Positions 46,058-55,270 are shown, counted from the stretch's first letter. The stretch is 64,000 nt of DNA from Hoylesella loescheii (GCA_021531755.1 JADYUK010000003.1:186001-250000), one strand, 5' to 3'. A program made the numbers and translations. The notes: a model not told the origin generated them from the sequence alone.

Positions 46058-46120
46058 GTAAAGACTGAGTGATTACACTGTGAAGACTGAGTGATTAAGT
46101 GGTAAAGACTCAGTCTTTAC
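46058..46120. repeat. 63-bp iteron-like element, copy 2 (inverted)
   Basis: Three 22-bp units: GTAAAGACTGAGTGATTAC, GTGAAGACTGAGTGATTAA and the perfect palindrome GTAAAGACTCAGTCTTTAC, beginning at 46058, 46080 and 46102. It is the reverse complement of the element at 26425-26487. It lies between the divergent lysS and porin promoters. Confidence 0.8.
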
Positions 46121-46410
46121 ATTCTCTGATATATTGTCCTGCGCTATATCCGGTATATGATGGGGGCATTATCATCATCTCCGTTGGGGGTAGTGTCCTG
46201 TTGGGGCATGTGCGTCACCATCCGGCGGACTCATCCCCTCAGCCAGGTTCTTTTGTCGGGAGGGCGGAGGGAGAGTCTGCATCAGGACAGCATCCTCCTG
46301 TGTGGGGGGGACGCAAGCATCGCTTCTGTCCAGCCAGTCAGACACGCAGAGACACACCCATCCCCAATCAATCTGCCCAACCGGAAAAAAGATGAAGTCA
46401 ACGAAATAAC

Positions 46411-46441
46411 TTTGCAATATCAGGAAAAAGTGTTACCTTTG
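46411..46441 (+). promoter_or_regulatory. Promoter of the porin gene
   Basis: TTTG (46411-46414), exactly 19 bases, TACCTTTG (46434-46441). Start near 46448, so the leader is about 80 bases to ATG 46527. Confidence 0.8.
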
Positions 46442-46526
46442 CACACGCTACCCCGTTTGCCACCTTCAGAGTGGAGACATGGAGAGGGGCATGACGGAGG
46501 CTCTACATACACACATAAACATACCA

Positions 46527-47810
46527 ATGAGAATAACCATACTACGTAGAATGATGGCTGTCATGGCCATAATATCAGCCGGCACGCCTGCAGCGGCTGA
46601 CGACATGATACTGACAAGAGCCGCCGCAGACACGGCAACAGCTGCCGTCGGCGAGTCTGTAACCGCCGTCGGCGATGAGGTCTTCACCAGCGACGAGAAG
46701 CTGGAGGAGGGCATCGTGACTAAATACCTTAACACGGCCATAGCGCGGGGCATGGCATCACCGCACACTACAAGCCACCCCACAGCCGCCGACAAGCGCA
46801 CGGAGAGGATGGAATACGGCAGGACGGTGACGGGATATGTCTCCGCCCCAAAGTTCGGAGGCTATACCATAGGCAAGTATGCCTACACCTCGGCCGACGG
46901 GAATCACTCTGGCGACGGATTCACCCAGCGCCTCATGCGCTTCTATGTCGACGGTACGATACTGCGCGACTTCGCCTACCGCATACAGGTGCAGACAAAC
47001 AACGACAAGTTCCATATGAAGGACTATTTCATAGAATGGCGGCGCTACAAGGCTTTGCGCATCAAGATGGGACAGTTCAAGAGAGCCTTCGGCATGGAGA
47101 ACCCCATGAATCCGTGGGATATAGGCAACGGCGACTACTCACAGCTGACAAAGAAGCTCTGCGGCATGGGCGACTATATCGGCGGCGAGGCATCGTCGAA
47201 CGGAGGACGTGACCAGGGATTACAGATACAGGGAGACATCATCCCCATCGGCAAGGACCGTCACCCGCTCCTCCACTACCAGCTCATGATAGCCAACGGA
47301 CAGGGCATAAACTGTGGCGACGCTGACTCAAACAAGGATATCATGGGCACTCTGCAGCTGCAGCCAGCGGGCGGGATGGCCGTCGGGGTGTTCATGTGGA
47401 AAGGCAGATACACACAGGGCGACGGCGTCACTGTAGGCCGCAACCGCTATATGCTCTCAGCGAGGTATGAGCGTGACGGATGGACACTGCGCTCAGAGTA
47501 TGCCCACTCGACAGGCCACAAGCTCTCTGACTATAACGCCGACGGGACATGGAGCGGAAGCGGAAGGGCCGACGCATGGTATGCGCTGCTGGGAGTGCCG
47601 GTGACACCGTGGCTGAAGACATACGTGAGATATGACACATACCGTGACGACGCAACATGGCAGACAGCCAAGACAATATACTCGCTGACACCGAACATAC
47701 AGCTCCACCGCAACCTCATGCTACAGCCACAGCTGAATTATGTCCACGACCGCAACCTCACGAAGCCGGACTATTGTGAGCTGTGGATGCAGGTCTATGT
47801 GAGACTGTGA
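46527..47810 (+). CDS. Outer-membrane porin, OprO/OprP-like
   Basis: About 427 residues from MRITILRRMMAVMAIISAGT, the signal peptide; an earlier in-frame ATG at 46479 gives a non-signal N-terminus. After a short low-complexity linker the barrel begins with VSAPKFGGYTIGKYAYTSAD. Diagnostic strands include FRIQV-like YRIQVQTNNDKFHMKDYFIE, LRIKMGQFKRAFGMENP and the terminal YCELWMQVYVRL. The family includes phosphate-selective porins; Bacteroidetes members are general or unknown in selectivity. It stands upstream of a NUDIX gene 100 bases away. Confidence 0.85.
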   Translation: MRITILRRMMAVMAIISAGTPAAADDMILTRAAADTATAAVGESVTAVGDEVFTSDEKLEEGIVTKYLNTAIARGMASPHTTSHPTAADKRTERMEYGRTVTGYVSAPKFGGYTIGKYAYTSADGNHSGDGFTQRLMRFYVDGTILRDFAYRIQVQTNNDKFHMKDYFIEWRRYKALRIKMGQFKRAFGMENPMNPWDIGNGDYSQLTKKLCGMGDYIGGEASSNGGRDQGLQIQGDIIPIGKDRHPLLHYQLMIANGQGINCGDADSNKDIMGTLQLQPAGGMAVGVFMWKGRYTQGDGVTVGRNRYMLSARYERDGWTLRSEYAHSTGHKLSDYNADGTWSGSGRADAWYALLGVPVTPWLKTYVRYDTYRDDATWQTAKTIYSLTPNIQLHRNLMLQPQLNYVHDRNLTKPDYCELWMQVYVRL

Positions 47811-47910
47811 GCCTGTGGCCGCCCCAGACCCGCTCCGCCCCATACATGGAGCCGGGGTGACAGCAGCCGGAACACTACCCCATGTACAACCACCAATAAC
47901 CGATAAAGAG

Positions 47911-48477
47911 ATGAAGCAAGACACCATCGACCGCACACGCCACTGGAAGGTCATAGAGTCAGAATATGTCTATCGCCGCCCATGGCTCACAGCACGCCGC
48001 GAGCGCCTGGAGCTGCCCGACGGCCGCATAGTCCCCGAATACTATGTCCTGGACTATCCCGAATGGGTCAATGTCATAGCCATAACCACAGAGGGCGACT
48101 TCGTCATGGAGCGCCAGTACCGCCACGGGGCGGGAGTGACATGCTACGAGCTGCCATGCGGAGTGGCAGAGGAGGGCGAGACACCCCTGCAGGCCGCACA
48201 GCGCGAGCTGGAGGAGGAGACAGGATACACAGGGGGAGAATGGAGCGAGGTGATGACAATATCGGCCAATCCAGGCTCAATGAGCAATATGACCCACTGT
48301 TTCCTCGCCCGTGGTGTGGAGAAGACGACATCGCCTCATCTCGACAGCACAGAGGAACTCACAGTGCATCTCCTCAGCCGTGACACTGTGCGCCATCTCC
48401 TCGAGACAAACCAGATACTCCAGGCGCTCATGGCTGCCCCGCTATGGCGTTACTTCTCGCTCATGGAGAAGCCGTGA
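47911..48477 (+). CDS. NUDIX hydrolase, ADP-ribose pyrophosphatase-like
   Basis: 188 residues from MKQDTIDRTRHWKVIESEYV; the in-frame ATG at 47815 lies in spacer and is rejected. The NUDIX box is GVAEEGETPLQAAQRELEEE then TGY. Upstream WLTARRERLELPDGRIVPEY and EGDFVMERQYRHG are typical of ADP-ribose/NDP-sugar pyrophosphatases. It recycles or detoxifies ADP-ribose and similar molecules. Confidence 0.9.
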   Translation: MKQDTIDRTRHWKVIESEYVYRRPWLTARRERLELPDGRIVPEYYVLDYPEWVNVIAITTEGDFVMERQYRHGAGVTCYELPCGVAEEGETPLQAAQRELEEETGYTGGEWSEVMTISANPGSMSNMTHCFLARGVEKTTSPHLDSTEELTVHLLSRDTVRHLLETNQILQALMAAPLWRYFSLMEKP

Positions 48478-48558
48478 GGAGAATGGCCACGGGCCATGGG
48501 CTCATGCCCTCTGGTGCCCCTTATGCCCCTCACATAGCCACGACGATATATACACAAA

Positions 48559-48618
48559 AGAAGCCCCACCTCAAACGCATCCAGGCCATTGAGCCTTCGT
48601 GCGGGAGGTGGGGCTTCT
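48559..48618. terminator. Bidirectional terminator between NUDIX and endonuclease genes
   Basis: AGAAGCCCCACCT (48559-48571) and AGGTGGGGCTTCT (48606-48618) form a perfect 13-bp stem between converging genes. Confidence 0.65.
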
Positions 48619-48719
48619 CGTGTATGTGATATTATGTTGCGCGCCAATAGAAAGGCCAGGGTGTCAAGGGGCAACGGGGGGCTTGCACTTCAGTAAAGCG
48701 CCCCCATCCCGTCATGTGG

Positions 48720-50234
48720 TCATCTTACAGCGACCTTGCGCCGCCCGATGATGTATATGCCCGGACGTGACGGGCGTCCCGTAATGCGCTGTCCGGAGAT
48801 GGTATACCATGCCTCGGGCTGTGTGATGGCTGTCGGGGTAGAGAGGATGGCGGTCGGCGTGTCGGCATATACCTTTATGTTGTCGACAAACGCACGCTTC
48901 GACGTCGTCTCTATTGTCAGCTGTGGGTTGGCCGCCACGCCATCGAATGTCATGGTGATGGTCTCGAATGGAGAGGATATCGTGGCCGAGTATTCGGCAG
49001 TCTGCGGCTCAGCTCCTGTCAGTGTCACTGTCAGTTTGCCCTCAACAGTGGTCCATCCCTTCACATCAAGGCTGACAATGAGCCCTCCGCCCTCAGAGGC
49101 TATCTCACGGCTTGTGATGGAGCCGGTGGCCTTGCTTGAACCTAATCTCACGGCGCCGCCAGCCTTGTATGCCTTTGTCGCTGTAGGGAAGTGGTCACAG
49201 CCGTCCCACGCCTCGCTGCTGCCTGATGTCACGGTGTTGTCTCCTGCCGCGATATCGTCGAATGGCTCGTAGAAGAGGTATCCCTCAGGGGTGTCGGGCG
49301 TGGTAGAGCCACCCTCACCGCTGCCGCCAGTATCGCCTCCACCTTCGCCACCGGTGTTCCCGTTGCCGGCAAATGGGTCGTAAGAGCCATAGCGGGCATC
49401 GTCGGAGGCTGTCGTCAAGGCATAGTCGGGATTGAAGTCGACATCCGTGCTGTCGCCCCAGACATACTCGGCGAGCGTGGGGAAGTCAACGTATAGGTTG
49501 CGGTTGCCCTGTATGGATGCCACAGCGTTGTTGCGGTCGGTCTCCACCTGCGATACCTTATCCTTACGTCCCCACTCCACATACAGCTTGTATGCCCACT
49601 CCTTGAGAGTCGGCCAGCCACCATTCTCCAGCGAGTTCAGTCCCTCGCCCGTGAATGTGAGGTCCTGGTAGGCTGTAGCCATATACATATAGCTGCGCGA
49701 GAAGTCGCCCTGCCACTCGGCTGCGGGCTGCCACAGCTTCATGCCATTGCTGCCGCTCCCCACCTTGACGCTACCGTTGTCAAATGTCGCTGATGCCACT
49801 ATGCCCATGCCATAGTTAGCCTTGGCAGAATTGGCCTTCATATCGCTCGGCATGAGGTTATACAGGTCCTTGTATGCGTTGTTCTCCGCACCGCCCCACC
49901 ATGACTTGGGGAAAGAGTGCTCGATGTTCTTCCCTGAGGGAGCTGTGCCTTGTGTCTCAAACTTGACCTTCTCGGTTGAGTAGCGGTCGATGACATATCC
50001 CTCCGCATCACGGTCTGTGAGGTAGAATCCCCACCATGTCCTCCGCTCTCCTGAGCCGTAGTCAAGTACGCTGGCATTGCTTGTCAGACGGTATATGGCG
50101 GCCTTCAGCTCCGCTTTCCTCAGCCCTTTCAATGATTTGGCATAGTCAACGAGGGCCTTGCGCTCTATGGCGCCGGCCGGGGCTGCTGTGAGCAGGGAGA
50201 GAGTTATGAGTAGAAAGATGTTGTTGAGCTTCAT
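48720..50234 (-). CDS. Secreted endonuclease I with C-terminal β-domain and sorting-like tail
   Basis: 504 residues from MKLNNIFLLITLSLLTAAPA, a signal peptide; an upstream ATG (50276) adds a poor N-terminus. The endonuclease I (EndA/NucM) domain covers about residues 30-280: GKNIEHSFPKSWWGG is the catalytic H/N motif and KDLYNLMPSDMKANSAKANY the second. A Gly/Ser-rich linker follows, then a jelly-roll-like 'choice-of-anchor' domain (FYEPFDDIAAGDNTVTSGSS), then AWYTISGQRITGRPSRPGIY with a basic end, resembling Bacteroidetes C-terminal sorting tails. It degrades extracellular DNA, possibly RNA. Confidence 0.88.
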   Translation of the reverse strand: MKLNNIFLLITLSLLTAAPAGAIERKALVDYAKSLKGLRKAELKAAIYRLTSNASVLDYGSGERRTWWGFYLTDRDAEGYVIDRYSTEKVKFETQGTAPSGKNIEHSFPKSWWGGAENNAYKDLYNLMPSDMKANSAKANYGMGIVASATFDNGSVKVGSGSNGMKLWQPAAEWQGDFSRSYMYMATAYQDLTFTGEGLNSLENGGWPTLKEWAYKLYVEWGRKDKVSQVETDRNNAVASIQGNRNLYVDFPTLAEYVWGDSTDVDFNPDYALTTASDDARYGSYDPFAGNGNTGGEGGGDTGGSGEGGSTTPDTPEGYLFYEPFDDIAAGDNTVTSGSSEAWDGCDHFPTATKAYKAGGAVRLGSSKATGSITSREIASEGGGLIVSLDVKGWTTVEGKLTVTLTGAEPQTAEYSATISSPFETITMTFDGVAANPQLTIETTSKRAFVDNIKVYADTPTAILSTPTAITQPEAWYTISGQRITGRPSRPGIYIIGRRKVAVR

Positions 50235-50291
50235 GTTTATATATAGTAATGTTATTGTCAAAATGTTGTCATGCAAGGCGGGGTGGCTTGG

Positions 50292-50360
50292 CTCTCCCGC
50301 TCCTATGCCAAGGGGCAGGGGGACATGCGTCTCTCCCGCTCCTATGCCAAGGGGCAGGGG
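50292..50360. repeat. Two 30-bp direct repeats, 39-bp period
   Basis: Identical segments of 30 bases, beginning CTCTCCCGCTCCTATGCCAA, at 50292-50321 and 50331-50360 in the spacer between the endonuclease I gene and the OB-fold-like gene. Confidence 0.75.
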
Positions 50361-50399
50361 AGGCGGCAGAAAGCCCTACGCCAGCCTTGTGCTAATGGG

Positions 50400-50444
50400 A
50401 GAGGGGGATAGCCAAGATTCATTCACCCCGTGCTATCCCCCTCT
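50400..50444 (-). terminator. Terminator after the secreted OB-fold-like gene
   Basis: AGAGGGGGATAGC (50400-50412) and GCTATCCCCCTCT (50432-50444), 13 perfect pairs, 60 bases beyond the stop on the minus strand. It separates this gene from the endonuclease I gene. Confidence 0.6.
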
Positions 50445-50503
50445 CTGCTATTTATGTGTGTTCGCCCACGTAGCCTAAGCTGCGTGCGTGAGGTCATCGT
50501 CGT

Positions 50504-51793
50504 TTACTTGTTGATGAACTTCTTGCCGCTCTTAATGACGATGCCCCTGTATGTGCCGCTTGTGCGCTGTCCGGCAATGTTGAATGCTGGAGCGTAATTC
50601 TCCACTGTCGTCTCTATGGCGTTGATGCCTGTCGTGCCGTTGACAGAGTAGATAGAGCTGCCTGTTGTTATCTCCTTCGTACCATTGTAGTCGACGAGCT
50701 TTCCGTACACGACGATTATGTCGCCCAGCTTTATCTGGTCCTTGGCTGTGAACTTCTCCCCGCCAAGATAGAGTCCTCTGAAAACGAGGAGGGCGTTGTC
50801 CTTGCCGTCGTCAGAGAGTGTGTATGTCGAATTGCCATAGTCAGTGCTCACCTCCTTGATGTTCGTTATCTTGCCCTTGACATAGACCTTAGTGTCGAGT
50901 CCCTCGCCAGCCTCTATCAGTTGTAACGCCTTCTCTACGGTGTAAGCTGTCTCTGGAGTGTTGGAGATATCGACAGTTGGTGCAGCCTTGACTGTAAGTA
51001 CGTAATAGGCATAGCCTGCGTCAAACTTGTCTGTCTTGTCTGATGAAGCGGAGATTGTTGTCTCTCCTACAGCGAGTATTGTCACTGTTCCGTCAGCTGC
51101 AACTGTGGCTACTGACTTGTCTGAGCTGTCGTATGTCACGGCGAGGTTGTTGGGGTTGTTAAGTGTGGGGTATTCTACCTCCTGACCTATTGTTGCCGAG
51201 CATGTCACTCTGCTGAACGAAAGCTGTGCTGGTTCAAGAATGACAGCTCCGGCCTCGTTATATTGCACCTTTGATACCTGTATGATACCGTTCGCCCCTG
51301 CTACCTGCATGTCAAACACAATCTTGTAATACTTGTTGGATGATGGAGACGAGATATTGAAGATAAGATTGCCGGCAGTGAGAGACGCGATATCAGCATT
51401 TACAGTCTCTACAACATTGTTGCAGTCTTTGTCAGAAGCCACTAAGAGTTTTATGCTGTTTATTTTGTTGGTGTTAGATATCTTGTCGATAGTGACGCAA
51501 ACATTGGCGATATCCTTGTCTATAGAAAAGTCTGTTGAGATAGAAGCTATAGACTCGTTTGCCTTCCTTCCGCATCTGATATAAGTCCAGTTATCCCATT
51601 TGTTGTTGTTGAAGTTAGCAATGGTCCATGTGTCGCTTCCAATCTTTGCTGTCCATGTGTCCGTGTATGATCCGAACTTGTTATTTTCCTTATTGTCATC
51701 AGGGAATGACAGAGTCTTGTATGCGTCTGCATACGCCGTACCGCAGATGAGCATCATGATGCCCACGAGTGTCATGTGTAGAATTTTTCTCAT
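50504..51793 (-). CDS. Secreted multi-domain protein with OB-fold-like domain
   Basis: 429 residues from MRKILHMTLVGIMMLICGTA; an upstream in-frame start (51883) lies before or among the promoter repeats. Order: β-rich N-terminal domain with W-containing strands, a Big-2-like Ig domain (NPNNLAVTYDSSDKSVATVA, then VGETTISASSD), an OB-fold-like domain (KVYVKGKITNIKEVSTDYGN ... YLGGEKFTAKDQIKLGDIIV) homologous to the two repeats in the lipoprotein at 15834-17276, and a tail FNIAGQRTSGTYRGIVIKSG like Bacteroidetes sorting tails. Likely partner of the adjacent endonuclease I. Confidence 0.78.
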   Translation of the reverse strand: MRKILHMTLVGIMMLICGTAYADAYKTLSFPDDNKENNKFGSYTDTWTAKIGSDTWTIANFNNNKWDNWTYIRCGRKANESIASISTDFSIDKDIANVCVTIDKISNTNKINSIKLLVASDKDCNNVVETVNADIASLTAGNLIFNISSPSSNKYYKIVFDMQVAGANGIIQVSKVQYNEAGAVILEPAQLSFSRVTCSATIGQEVEYPTLNNPNNLAVTYDSSDKSVATVAADGTVTILAVGETTISASSDKTDKFDAGYAYYVLTVKAAPTVDISNTPETAYTVEKALQLIEAGEGLDTKVYVKGKITNIKEVSTDYGNSTYTLSDDGKDNALLVFRGLYLGGEKFTAKDQIKLGDIIVVYGKLVDYNGTKEITTGSSIYSVNGTTGINAIETTVENYAPAFNIAGQRTSGTYRGIVIKSGKKFINK

Positions 51794-51840
51794 AATCAAT
51801 TGTGTGTAAATTATATTAATGTGTAATCTCTCGTAATGTC

Positions 51841-52008
51841 TATCTTCTGCAAAGATAGTGCAAATGAGTGCAGAACATGCCAAGCTTGCTTGGGCATTTA
51901 TGCCGAGTGCAGCCTATCTTCTGCAAAGATAGTGCAAATGAGTGCAGAATATGCCAAGCTTGCTTGAGCATTTATGCCGAGTGCAGCCTATCTTCTGCAA
52001 AGATAAGA
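51841..52008 (-). repeat. Tandem 74-bp repeats carrying -7 promoter elements
   Basis: Two full units (from 51841 and 51915) and a 20-bp third start (51989). Each carries CAAAGATA (51850-51857, 51924-51931, 51998-52005), i.e. TATCTTTG on the minus strand, directed at the OB-fold-like gene. Each full unit also has the palindrome CCAAGCTTGCTTGG and GGCATTTATGCC or a close variant. Confidence 0.85.
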
Positions 52009-52230
52009 AAAATATTATAATGGAAAGCAAGAAAGGATGTGAAAAAATCATTAATCATTGATTATGCGCTAAATAATGTGAAAATAACGGGCGATATTCC
52101 CCTGGCTGTCGTCATGTGCTGATGCTGTGCGGCAGGCAGTTCATGGCATGTATGAAGAATCATGCACACCATGCTTATTCTAAAAAAGAATAAAAAAAGA
52201 GGCAAAACTGATGTGGCTATCGTTTTATTT

Positions 52231-52293
52231 CTTATCTTTGCAAAAGATAGGCTGCACTCGGCATAAATGCTCAAGCAGAGCTTGGCATGTTCT
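52231..52293 (+). repeat. Inverted copy of the 74-bp promoter-leader module
   Basis: Starts with CTTATCTTTGCA (-7 TATCTTTG at 52233-52240) and runs through GGCTGCACTCGGCATAAATG. It matches the reverse complement of the 51.9-kb repeats over about 60 bases with three small differences. It points to the plus-strand gene at 52449. Confidence 0.85.
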
Positions 52294-52448
52294 GCCCTCT
52301 GACATCTGGTGTGTATCGATGTTTATGCCGGTGCCATCAATGGTGTGAGCCTTGTCACGAAAAAGAGAACCGTGCTGCTGCCCGCCATCGGGTGAGGGAG
52401 GATGAGGTGCGGCTGACAACAGGAAAAGAAACAGGAAAAGAAGACCCA

Positions 52449-53441
52449 GTGTCACACATAATAAGGAAAATAGTAAAGATTATACTGCCATTCGTCTTGT
52501 GTGGCGGAATACTCTATTGGATGTACCGCGGATTTGACTTCGAGGGGATGTTCCGGTTCATGAGACGTGAGATGGACTGGACATGGATGTGGCTGTCATT
52601 GCCCTTCGGCATCCTCGCCCAGAAGTTCCGCGCATGGCGGTGGAGACAGATGCTCTCGCCCATAGGCGAGCACCCACGATGCACAACGACACACTATGCC
52701 ATATTCATATCATACGCCGTCAGCCTGCTCGTGCCACGCGTGGGAGAGTTCACACGCTGCGGGGTGCTGAACAGATATGCAGGGACATCATTCTCCAAGG
52801 CGCTCGGCACAGTCGTCATGGAGAGGGCTGTCGACACGCTGACAATAATGCTGCTGACAATGGCAGTGCTGCTCATGCAGGTTGAGGTCTTCATGACATT
52901 CTTCACAAAGACAGGAGTGAGCCTAAGCGACTTCCTAAACCAGTTCACGACAACAGGATACATCGTCACGGCATTATGCGGGGTGGCAGCGCTCACATCA
53001 CTCTACTTCGTGAGGAAGAAGCTCTCGATATACGACAAGGCCAAGGCTACACTGCACGGGATAATTGAAGGCATCCTGTCGCTCAGGCATGTGAGGAGCG
53101 TGCCGCTGTTCGCCATCTACTCCCTCGCTATATGGGCTTGCTATTTCGTCCATTATTATCTGACATTCTTCTGCTTCGACTTCACGTGCTCCCTTGGTGT
53201 CTCGTGTGCCGTGGTGTCGTTCATCGTAGGCACGATAGCAGTCATTGTGCCGACACCCAATGGGGCAGGCCCGTGGCATTTTGCGGTGAAGACGATGCTC
53301 ATACTCTATGGCGTGGCAGAGAATGATGCCCTATACTTCGTCCTCATAGTCCACACCGTGCAGACACTCCTCGTGGTCCTGCTCGGCATATATGGCTGGA
53401 CAGCGCTGGCTCTCCAGCATAAACCCTCGCCAAAGGCGTAG
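52449..53441 (+). CDS. Flippase-like (UPF0104/lysylphosphatidylglycerol synthase TM region) membrane protein
   Basis: 330 residues from GTG 52449 (VSHIIRKIVKIILPFVLCGG), preceded by a purine-rich stretch. The frame is open to ATG 52287, but those residues are Cys/Arg-rich and unlike the family, so that start is disfavoured. About 8 membrane helices; conserved parts are RAWRWRQML, SLLVPRVGEFTRCGVL, the LGTVVMERAVDTL loop and PTPNGAGPWHFAVKTML. Related proteins move or modify lipids; no synthase domain is attached. Followed by pepD after 58 bases. Confidence 0.8.
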   Translation: MSHIIRKIVKIILPFVLCGGILYWMYRGFDFEGMFRFMRREMDWTWMWLSLPFGILAQKFRAWRWRQMLSPIGEHPRCTTTHYAIFISYAVSLLVPRVGEFTRCGVLNRYAGTSFSKALGTVVMERAVDTLTIMLLTMAVLLMQVEVFMTFFTKTGVSLSDFLNQFTTTGYIVTALCGVAALTSLYFVRKKLSIYDKAKATLHGIIEGILSLRHVRSVPLFAIYSLAIWACYFVHYYLTFFCFDFTCSLGVSCAVVSFIVGTIAVIVPTPNGAGPWHFAVKTMLILYGVAENDALYFVLIVHTVQTLLVVLLGIYGWTALALQHKPSPKA

Positions 53442-53499
53442 GACATAAGCCCCCGATATTTGGATATAAAGAATAATAACCTCATAATAACTCTAAATC

Positions 53500-54957
53500 A
53501 TGTCTGAAATTCTGACACTACAGCCAGAGTGCATCTGGCGCAACTTCCACCTGCTCACACAGGTGCCACGTCCTTCAGGACATCTTGAGAAAGTACAGCA
53601 GGCTCTCCTCGATTTCGCAGCCAAGGCTGGGGTAGAGGCTTTTATCGACCCTGCCGGCAATGTCGTAATGAAGAAGCCCGCCACACCAGGGATGGAGAAC
53701 CGCAAGGGAGTTATCCTGCAGGCACATATGGACATGGTGCCACAGAAGACACCGGCGTCAAACCACGATTTCGTGAAAGACCCTATCGTGACCCGTATCG
53801 AGGGCGACTGGCTGTATGCCACAGACACAACCCTCGGCGCTGACAACGGAATGGGAGTGGCAGCAATAATGGCGGTCATGGAGGACAAGACACTCGTACA
53901 CGGTCCTATCAACGCACTCATAACAGCCGACGAGGAGACATCCATGGTCGGAGCCAACGCCCTGCCAGAGGGAGAGCTCGAGGGTGAGATACTGCTCAAT
54001 CTCGACACCGAGGACGAGGGCGAGATGATTATCGGCTCGGCAGGAGGTGTCGACGTGACAGCCGAGATAGAGTACAAGGACGTGGCAGTGGAGCCAGGAG
54101 ACAAGGCCGTGAGAATTCTCATCGACGGCCTACACGGCGGACACTCAGGGCTTGAGATAGGCCTCGGCCTCGCCAACGCCAACAAGCTCATGGCACGCAT
54201 AGCCGTCGACATAATCGCCAATGTTGACGCACGTCTCGCTACATGGGAGGGCGGAAACATGCGCAATGCCATACCACGCACATGTGCCGCAGTATTCACA
54301 GTGCCGGCAGAGAATGTCGAGGAGCTGAAGAGCATCGTGGCAGAGTATGCCGAGACATTCGCACAGGAATATAAGGGCATAGAGAAGAGCATCACGGTGA
54401 CAGCAGAGGATGTGGAGACACCTGCAACACAGATACCACAGGAGATACAGGACAATGTCGTCAATGCCATCAACGCATGCCACAACGCTGTCCTGAGATA
54501 CATCCCCTCGATACCAGACATCGTGGAGACATCAAGCAATCTCGCCATCGTCAATATCGGCGGAGGGAAGGCATCGGTGAAAATCCTGGCACGCTCAGCC
54601 TCAGAGAGCCAGAAAGAATGCATCGCCAATATGCTTGAGAGCTGCTTCTGCATGGCAGGCATGAAGGTCACACTAAGCGGAGACTATCAGGGATGGGACC
54701 CTAACCCCGACTCGGAGATGATACGCGTCATGTCAGGCATATACAGCCGAGAGTTCGGCAAGGAGCCGAAAGTCAATGTCGTGCATGCCGGACTCGAGTG
54801 CTCAGTCATACTCTCCAAGTATCCAGGACTCGACATCGTCAGCTTCGGCCCTACACTGCGCCACCCTCATACACCACAGGAGTGCTGCCAGATATCCACA
54901 GTCGACAAGTTCTGGCATCTGCTGAAGTGCACTCTCGCAGAGGTGCCAGAGAAATAA
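53500..54957 (+). CDS. pepD: Aminoacyl-histidine dipeptidase (M20 family)
   Basis: 485 residues, cytosolic Zn peptidase that splits Xaa-His and other dipeptides. Metal-ligand motifs: LQAHMDMVPQK, LGADNGMGVAAIMAVMEDK, the catalytic TADEETSMVGA, NLDTEDEGE, and the C-terminal SFGPTLRHPHTPQECC. A lid domain (about residues 200-400) includes GLHGGHSGLEIGLG. It is useful for an organism growing on peptides. Confidence 0.95.
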   Translation: MSEILTLQPECIWRNFHLLTQVPRPSGHLEKVQQALLDFAAKAGVEAFIDPAGNVVMKKPATPGMENRKGVILQAHMDMVPQKTPASNHDFVKDPIVTRIEGDWLYATDTTLGADNGMGVAAIMAVMEDKTLVHGPINALITADEETSMVGANALPEGELEGEILLNLDTEDEGEMIIGSAGGVDVTAEIEYKDVAVEPGDKAVRILIDGLHGGHSGLEIGLGLANANKLMARIAVDIIANVDARLATWEGGNMRNAIPRTCAAVFTVPAENVEELKSIVAEYAETFAQEYKGIEKSITVTAEDVETPATQIPQEIQDNVVNAINACHNAVLRYIPSIPDIVETSSNLAIVNIGGGKASVKILARSASESQKECIANMLESCFCMAGMKVTLSGDYQGWDPNPDSEMIRVMSGIYSREFGKEPKVNVVHAGLECSVILSKYPGLDIVSFGPTLRHPHTPQECCQISTVDKFWHLLKCTLAEVPEK

Positions 54958-55049
54958 TATGACAGCCCTCCCCCCCAAAAAAAAGCGATGGGGAGATAAA
55001 AAACACAGATAGAAAAAATACCAGGGCGTGAGAAAAAAACTTGGAGATT

Positions 55050-55083
55050 TTTGTTCACTTTAAAATAAAAATGATTACCTTTG
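55050..55083 (+). promoter_or_regulatory. Promoter of the corA leader transcript
   Basis: TTTG (55050-55053), 22-base AT-rich spacer, TACCTTTG (55076-55083). Start would be near 55090, giving a leader of about 240 bases before corA. Confidence 0.7.
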
Positions 55084-55219
55084 CACCGAATTTTAATGTG
55101 CAGAGGTAGTCATTTTTTTATTCCATCTATCCTCAACAACCACACATGTGGGTAACTGCGAGAAGCATGGACATCAAGACTCACACCGACGCACCATGTA
55201 TAACCAATAAATAACAGTA

Positions 55220-55258
55220 ATGGACGACTATCATCCGGAAAACAACAACGCTATGTAG
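55220..55258 (+). CDS. Candidate leader peptide upstream of corA
   Basis: ATG to TAG encodes MDDYHPENNNAM, 12 residues, with an acidic start and a proline. It lies in the 240-base leader of corA, 74 bases before the corA ATG, followed by mutually overlapping hairpins. In enterobacteria short acidic or proline-rich leader ORFs upstream of mgtA and corA make gene expression respond to Mg2+; this architecture looks analogous, not homologous. Translation is not proven; the ORF is too short for statistical support. Confidence 0.4.
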   Translation: MDDYHPENNNAM

Positions 55259-55270
55259 TTTCGGGGTCAT

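Noticed and set aside
53493-54671. 392-codon minus-strand frame antisense to pepD
   Set aside because: Low-complexity Ser/Ala/Thr translation with no family match; pepD is certain on the other strand.
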